Notes under the pieces: generated by a model | Databases searched by the model: none | What the model saw: the letters and a program-made list of their open reading frames with translations, nothing else | Told to the model about the DNA's origin: nothing | In this document: one piece after another, positions 6,612 through 9,676 of the stretch | How the letters are laid out: each line of letters begins with the position of its first letter | Position numbering within the stretch: the first letter of the stretch is position 1 | Position numbers and translations under genes: made by a program | Assembly (NCBI GenBank): GCA_030636965.1 | Contig: DAOVVW010000015.1 | Span: 1 to 9,676 of the forward strand | DNA from: Pseudomonadota bacterium | Lineage (GTDB): Bacteria > BMS3Abin14 | Direction: 5' to 3' | DNA: 9,676 bases

Positions 6612-7898
6612 TTAATCCTCAAAATCCCCTTCAGGTCCTTTGTCTGAATCAATGAGAGCGGCTTTGGCAGCAATCTTCTCTTCCGTCCACTGGGCAGGGT
6701 CCTCTATCCTTCCAACCTTGGATCCAAGGTCACAGGACCCCGCTGAAAGGAGAGCATCCACAGCCAGGGGAGCTGTGTCAGCCGCGTTGAATACGTTGGT
6801 GAGCAGCTCAAATGTAAAGTCCTCTACCGCTCCGGCCATCCTGGCCCTTACCTTCTCTGATTGGCCCAGCATGTGATTTTCAAAGGGCAGGTTCAACTTC
6901 TTGTAGTCTCCGCCCTTAAGACCGTTTTCCGTCGCATAGGCAACCATCTCTGCCCAGACCTCATCGGTCACACCGGCATCCGACACCTTCGCGAACTGCC
7001 CATCCTCGTCGAGGATGGCGTTACCGTAGTCGTTGACCTTAACCCCCCAGGTCAGCATCTGGAGAGCCGTGGCAACGTTTGCCTTTGTAGTTTTTGTCCC
7101 GGAGGCGATCTTTCTGAGCCGCTCGCTGCTGTTTCCCGAGGTCCCATGCTGTGCCCCGGAAATTTTGTACGGTTCCAGGGCACTGTGGATTTGTGTTGTG
7201 AGGTCTATCTGAATACCCGCATCTGATTCCTCTATCCCGTGAGTTGTACCGTTGTTCAAGGCTATCCAGTCAGGGAAGATATTGTGGGCATTTAAGCCCT
7301 GTACGAGGAAGAGGGCCTCTTCTTCGGTGGAAAGCCCTTCCTTGCCCTTTATCTCACCAACTTCCGTCTCCAGTCCGGCCCAGGTCGGCACGTAATCGGC
7401 GAGGGCTATGCTTGCCAGCAGGTTCTGGTCGTCAGGAAGGTGAGATGCGTCTATAGCTATGGAGGTTATACCGGCATCAAACATAGTCGGTATCTCAGCC
7501 CTTGCCCTGCTCACATCCTTGTCGCCTTTAATTCCGTAGTGGTCCGCATGGATGGCAACGGGTATCGTGATCCCCAGTTCATTGGTTATGGAGTCTACCA
7601 CCCTTGCCAGGTTCCAGAAATTGATGGCGCAATAGGCATTGGCACCGCCTTCTGATTTGGCGATCTCCACGATTATGGCGGCGTTGGCCCGCTGGGCTGC
7701 TTTTAGCGCACCCCTGATGACAAACTGGTTGCGGCCGTTGGCAGCAATAGTCATGGCCCCTCCCCTGGCCACCATGGCCCTGTCAACAGCCTTGCCACTG
7801 ACGATAAGAGCCCTGGAATTAGGAAACAGCTTGACAATGTTTGGCGGACGGCCAACAGAGAGTGCCTTCTCGAAATCCTTATTGGAAACGGTTGACAT
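6612..7898 (-). CDS. fba: Class II fructose-bisphosphate aldolase, long form
   Basis: A cytoplasmic zinc-dependent TIM-barrel aldolase, most likely interconverting fructose-1,6-bisphosphate with dihydroxyacetone phosphate and glyceraldehyde-3-phosphate in glycolysis and gluconeogenesis. At 428 aa it is longer than the usual 280-360 aa. Class II hallmarks are in order: HADH (117-120), giving a catalytic Asp119 and metal-ligand His120; GLETEVGEIKG (175-185), matching the conserved glutamate loop; NNGTTHG (215-221) with metal ligand His220; AQHGTSGN (249-256) with metal ligand His251; and KVND (287-290). The last two differ from the canonical HGGSG and NIDTD loops that hold substrate phosphate, so a different sugar-bisphosphate substrate is possible. 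The extra length is mostly C-terminal (about 300-428), ending in an acidic tail. The ATG at 7898 has AAGGGGG seven bases upstream. A 117-bp gap separates it from ltaE and a strong terminator follows, so it probably forms its own unit or closes the ABC-ltaE operon. Confidence 0.85.
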   Translation of the reverse strand: MSTVSNKDFEKALSVGRPPNIVKLFPNSRALIVSGKAVDRAMVARGGAMTIAANGRNQFVIRGALKAAQRANAAIIVEIAKSEGGANAYCAINFWNLARVVDSITNELGITIPVAIHADHYGIKGDKDVSRARAEIPTMFDAGITSIAIDASHLPDDQNLLASIALADYVPTWAGLETEVGEIKGKEGLSTEEEALFLVQGLNAHNIFPDWIALNNGTTHGIEESDAGIQIDLTTQIHSALEPYKISGAQHGTSGNSSERLRKIASGTKTTKANVATALQMLTWGVKVNDYGNAILDEDGQFAKVSDAGVTDEVWAEMVAYATENGLKGGDYKKLNLPFENHMLGQSEKVRARMAGAVEDFTFELLTNVFNAADTAPLAVDALLSAGSCDLGSKVGRIEDPAQWTEEKIAAKAALIDSDKGPEGDFED

Positions 7899-7999
7899 AT
7901 TGTGGCCCCCTTATGCTAGTTGAAATCCGAAATTGGTGCTTTATTCCGTATCCCATAAACCCCATCTAGATTACACTTTTTGGTGGCACTAAATCAATA

Positions 8000-8013
8000 T
8001 TGCAGCTAACAAC
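8000..8013 (-). repeat. Two-unit remnant of the GTTGTTA heptamer repeat
   Basis: The minus strand reads GTTGTTAGCTGCAA, starting 2 bp after the ltaE stop codon at 8016-8018. It differs at one base from the GTTGTTA-GTTGCAA pair at 4513-4526 in the heptamer inverted repeat. The match is short, so it may be chance, but both copies sit at a gene 3' end. Confidence 0.35.
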
Positions 8014-8015
8014 TT

Positions 8016-9083
8016 TTACTTAATCGCCGCCTCAACAGCCCTCTCAATCCCGTCATCAGGCAGATCATAGTGAGTAACCATCCTGACCTGCTCATGGTCA
8101 ATGGCAAGACTCAGTACACCAGCTTTTCGCAAGTGATCCACAAATGCGCCTGCCAGATCTCCATTTTCCGGTGGATTTTTTTTCACCTGTTCTCCAAACC
8201 AGGATGGTTTTATGCTGAGCATGATTATGTTCGTCTCCGGTTTAACCGGGACTTCAATACCGCCGATCTGTGAAAAGCCGTCAGCAAGTGTCTGAGCTGC
8301 CTCGTGATCATTCTTGATCCGCTCAACCATTACTTCCAGAGCAACTATACCGGCCGCAGCGATGATGCCCGCCTGTCTCATCCCGCCACCGAACATCTTT
8401 CTTACCCTTCTGGCCTCGGATATGAACTCTTTTGCACCAGCCAGGATAGAGCCCACAGGAGCACCGAGCCCCTTGGACAGGCAGAACATCACCGAGTCGA
8501 AGCCGGACACAGCATCTTTAACGGTGATATCCAGGCTTTGGGCCGCGTTGAAGATCCTGGCGCCGTCAAGGTGCGCTGGGACACCGGCTTCTTTCGCAAC
8601 ATTCAGGATCTCCCTGGTCCTTTCAAGGGGCATCACCTTGCCGCCAGCCATGTTGTGGGTGTTTTCCAGGGCTACAAGTGCGGTCCTTGAAAGGTAATAG
8701 ATATCCGGCCTTATGGCCCCCCTCACCTGCCCAGCAGTCATCAACCCGTCATCCGTACAGACGGGATGGGCAAGGAGACCGGAAAGCGCCGCCATTGCAG
8801 CCATCTCGTAATTGGAGATGTGGCTCCTCTCCTCCACAATCACCTCGCTGCCGGGCCTGCAATGAATGTGAAGGGCAGTCTGATTTCCCATTGTCCCGGT
8901 GGGCATGAGTATTGCCGCCTGCATGCCCAGTTTTTCAGCCGCCATCTCCTCAAGCCTGTTGACCGTGGGGTCTTCGCCGTACACATCGTCTCCCACTTCA
9001 GCCTGGACCATGGCGTTTCTCATGTCGGGCGTAGGCTTGGTTACGGTATCTGACCGCAGGTCAACCACCTGGTTTTTTCCCAT
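8016..9083 (-). CDS. ltaE: Low-specificity L-threonine aldolase
   Basis: A PLP-dependent fold-type I enzyme that cleaves L-threonine or L-allo-threonine to glycine and acetaldehyde in the cytoplasm. The chosen 355-aa product begins MGKNQVVDLRSDTVTKPT; the DLRSDTVTKPT opening is diagnostic of the family. Further signatures are GDDVYGEDPTVNRLE (about 31-45), PTGTMGNQ (61-68), the ring-stacking His in EERSH (H88), HLDGARIFNA (D173 binds the pyridine nitrogen, R176), the PLP lysine in CLSKGLGAPVG (K204), and R334 near the end, a probable carboxylate binder. An upstream in-frame ATG at 9158 would add 25 residues that overlap the ABC gene and lack family similarity. The ATG at 9083 has AAGGAG five bases upstream and a normal length, so it is preferred. 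It probably follows the ABC ATPase in one operon. A short heptamer-repeat remnant lies 2 bp beyond its stop codon. E. coli LtaE is 333 aa, so this form is slightly longer, with an insert around residues 294-310. Confidence 0.93.
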   Translation of the reverse strand: MGKNQVVDLRSDTVTKPTPDMRNAMVQAEVGDDVYGEDPTVNRLEEMAAEKLGMQAAILMPTGTMGNQTALHIHCRPGSEVIVEERSHISNYEMAAMAALSGLLAHPVCTDDGLMTAGQVRGAIRPDIYYLSRTALVALENTHNMAGGKVMPLERTREILNVAKEAGVPAHLDGARIFNAAQSLDITVKDAVSGFDSVMFCLSKGLGAPVGSILAGAKEFISEARRVRKMFGGGMRQAGIIAAAGIVALEVMVERIKNDHEAAQTLADGFSQIGGIEVPVKPETNIIMLSIKPSWFGEQVKKNPPENGDLAGAFVDHLRKAGVLSLAIDHEQVRMVTHYDLPDDGIERAVEAAIK

Positions 9084-9088
9084 ACTGA

Positions 9089-9094
9089 CTCCTT
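9089..9094 (-). promoter_or_regulatory. Ribosome binding site deciding the ltaE start
   Basis: On the minus strand this reads AAGGAG, five bases before the ATG at 9083. It lies in the 13-bp gap after the stop codon of the ABC ATPase gene. It supports the 355-residue product over the longer frame that would begin at 9158. Confidence 0.8.
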
Positions 9095-9096
9095 TA

Positions 9097-9676
9097 TCAG
9101 ACAAGCAGCATCCGATCCTGGGAGAACTCTTCTCCTCTGACTGTGTAGAACCGTGCAATCAGGTCCTCCACGGTAAGGTTCCTCTTCTCCTCGCCTTCCA
9201 CATCCAGTATTATTTTCGCCCTGTGCATCATAACCAGGCGGTTGCCCATGCGCAGTGCCTGCTGCATGTTGTGGGTTACCATGAGCGTGGTAAGGTTCTG
9301 TTCGCTAACTATCATCTCCGTCAGGTCCAGGATCTGGTTCGCTGTTTTCGGATCCAGGGCAGCTGTGTGTTCATCTAGAAGAAGTACCTCAGGTCGGACC
9401 ATTACAGCCATAAGCATTGTGAGGGCCTGCCTCTGACCTCCCGAAAGGAGCCCCACTTTGTCTTTTAACCTGTCCTCCAGTCCCAGTTTGACATGTTGCA
9501 ACTCTTCCCGGAAATGCTCACGATCCCTGCTCTTCACGCCCAGGCCGATCCCGTGGGCTTTTCCTCGCCTTGCTGCGAGGGCAAGGTTCTGTTCTATGGT
9601 GAGGGATGCGCACGTCCCGAGGAGGGGGTTCTGAAACACCCTGCCGATAAAGCCGGCCCGTTTGCGCTCGGGCCAG
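9097..9676 (-). CDS. ABC transporter ATP-binding protein, COG1101 type (5' end outside window)
   Basis: This is the cytoplasmic ATPase subunit of an ABC importer. The visible 192 codons start inside the protein, with the frame still open at the window edge. They contain the Q-loop (VFQNP, plus codons 9627-9641), the signature LSGGQRQAL, Walker B with the family-typical VLLLDEHTAALDP, the H-loop MVTHNMQQAL, and a C-terminal stretch with GEEKRNLTVEDLIARF. Walker A and roughly 65-75 N-terminal residues are missing; full family members are about 260 aa. The DEHTAALDP and GEEK..LTVEDL signatures match the COG1101 ATPases, which are usually encoded after a TrpX-like (COG2984) binding protein and a COG4120 permease and are linked to tryptophan/tyrosine-type uptake. 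Those partners would lie beyond 9676, which I infer. The TGA stop at 9097-9099 is 13 bp before the threonine aldolase start, so the two are probably co-transcribed. Older databases sometimes label this family PhnK; nothing here supports phosphonate metabolism. Confidence 0.9.
   Translation of the reverse strand, partial: WPERKRAGFIGRVFQNPLLGTCASLTIEQNLALAARRGKAHGIGLGVKSRDREHFREELQHVKLGLEDRLKDKVGLLSGGQRQALTMLMAVMVRPEVLLLDEHTAALDPKTANQILDLTEMIVSEQNLTTLMVTHNMQQALRMGNRLVMMHRAKIILDVEGEEKRNLTVEDLIARFYTVRGEEFSQDRMLLV

Noticed and set aside
9097..9676. Phosphonate transporter subunit PhnK
   Set aside because: That label comes from an old name for COG1101; the motifs fit the TrpX-associated ATPase group and no phosphonate genes are visible.

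Overview
The window is an ordinary, gene-dense stretch of a bacterial chromosome. Every supportable gene lies on the minus strand, so the text below runs in transcription order, from high to low coordinates. The gene set is TrkH/TrkA potassium uptake, a thiol peroxidase, an uncharacterised-type amino-acid-like ABC ATPase, a class II aldolase and a queuosine-tRNA mannosyltransferase. This fits a Gram-negative-type, medium-GC bacterium. A Desulfobacterota-like (deltaproteobacterial) or other anaerobic lineage is my best guess, from recollection of where this combination and the intergenic repeats occur. It is weakly supported and no rRNA is present to test it.

Layout. (1) 9676-8016: the 3' part of an ABC transporter ATPase, cut by the window edge, followed after 13 bp by an L-threonine aldolase; the two look co-transcribed. 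(2) 7898-6612: a long-form class II fructose-bisphosphate aldolase, closed by a clear intrinsic terminator at 6591-6564. (3) 6611-6237: a 375-bp gene-free stretch with nested palindromes and then a probable tpx promoter. (4) 6236-4564: tpx and, 50 bp on, a QTMAN/DUF3524 glycosyltransferase, probably one operon. (5) 4563-3189: a gap with a symmetric heptamer inverted repeat, then an old-yellow-enzyme-type flavin oxidoreductase with a C-terminal cysteine cluster. (6) 3188-102: a promoter-like site, then trkA and trkH, the regulatory and membrane subunits of a K+ uptake system. (7) 101-1: an intergenic 9-mer repeat element.

How the genes relate. trkA and trkH form one transport complex. tpx (peroxide detoxification) and the flavin reductase may share a redox or detoxification theme, though they appear to be separate transcription units. 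The ABC ATPase and threonine aldolase may link amino-acid import to glycine/acetaldehyde catabolism. The other neighbours are housekeeping genes with no obvious shared pathway.

No defence island, prophage, transposase, CRISPR array, tRNA or rRNA was found. The most unusual content is non-coding: two different short-unit repeat elements that sit directly at gene 3' ends (one supplies the stop codon of its gene), a partial copy of one of them at a third gene end, and a nested palindromic region upstream of tpx.
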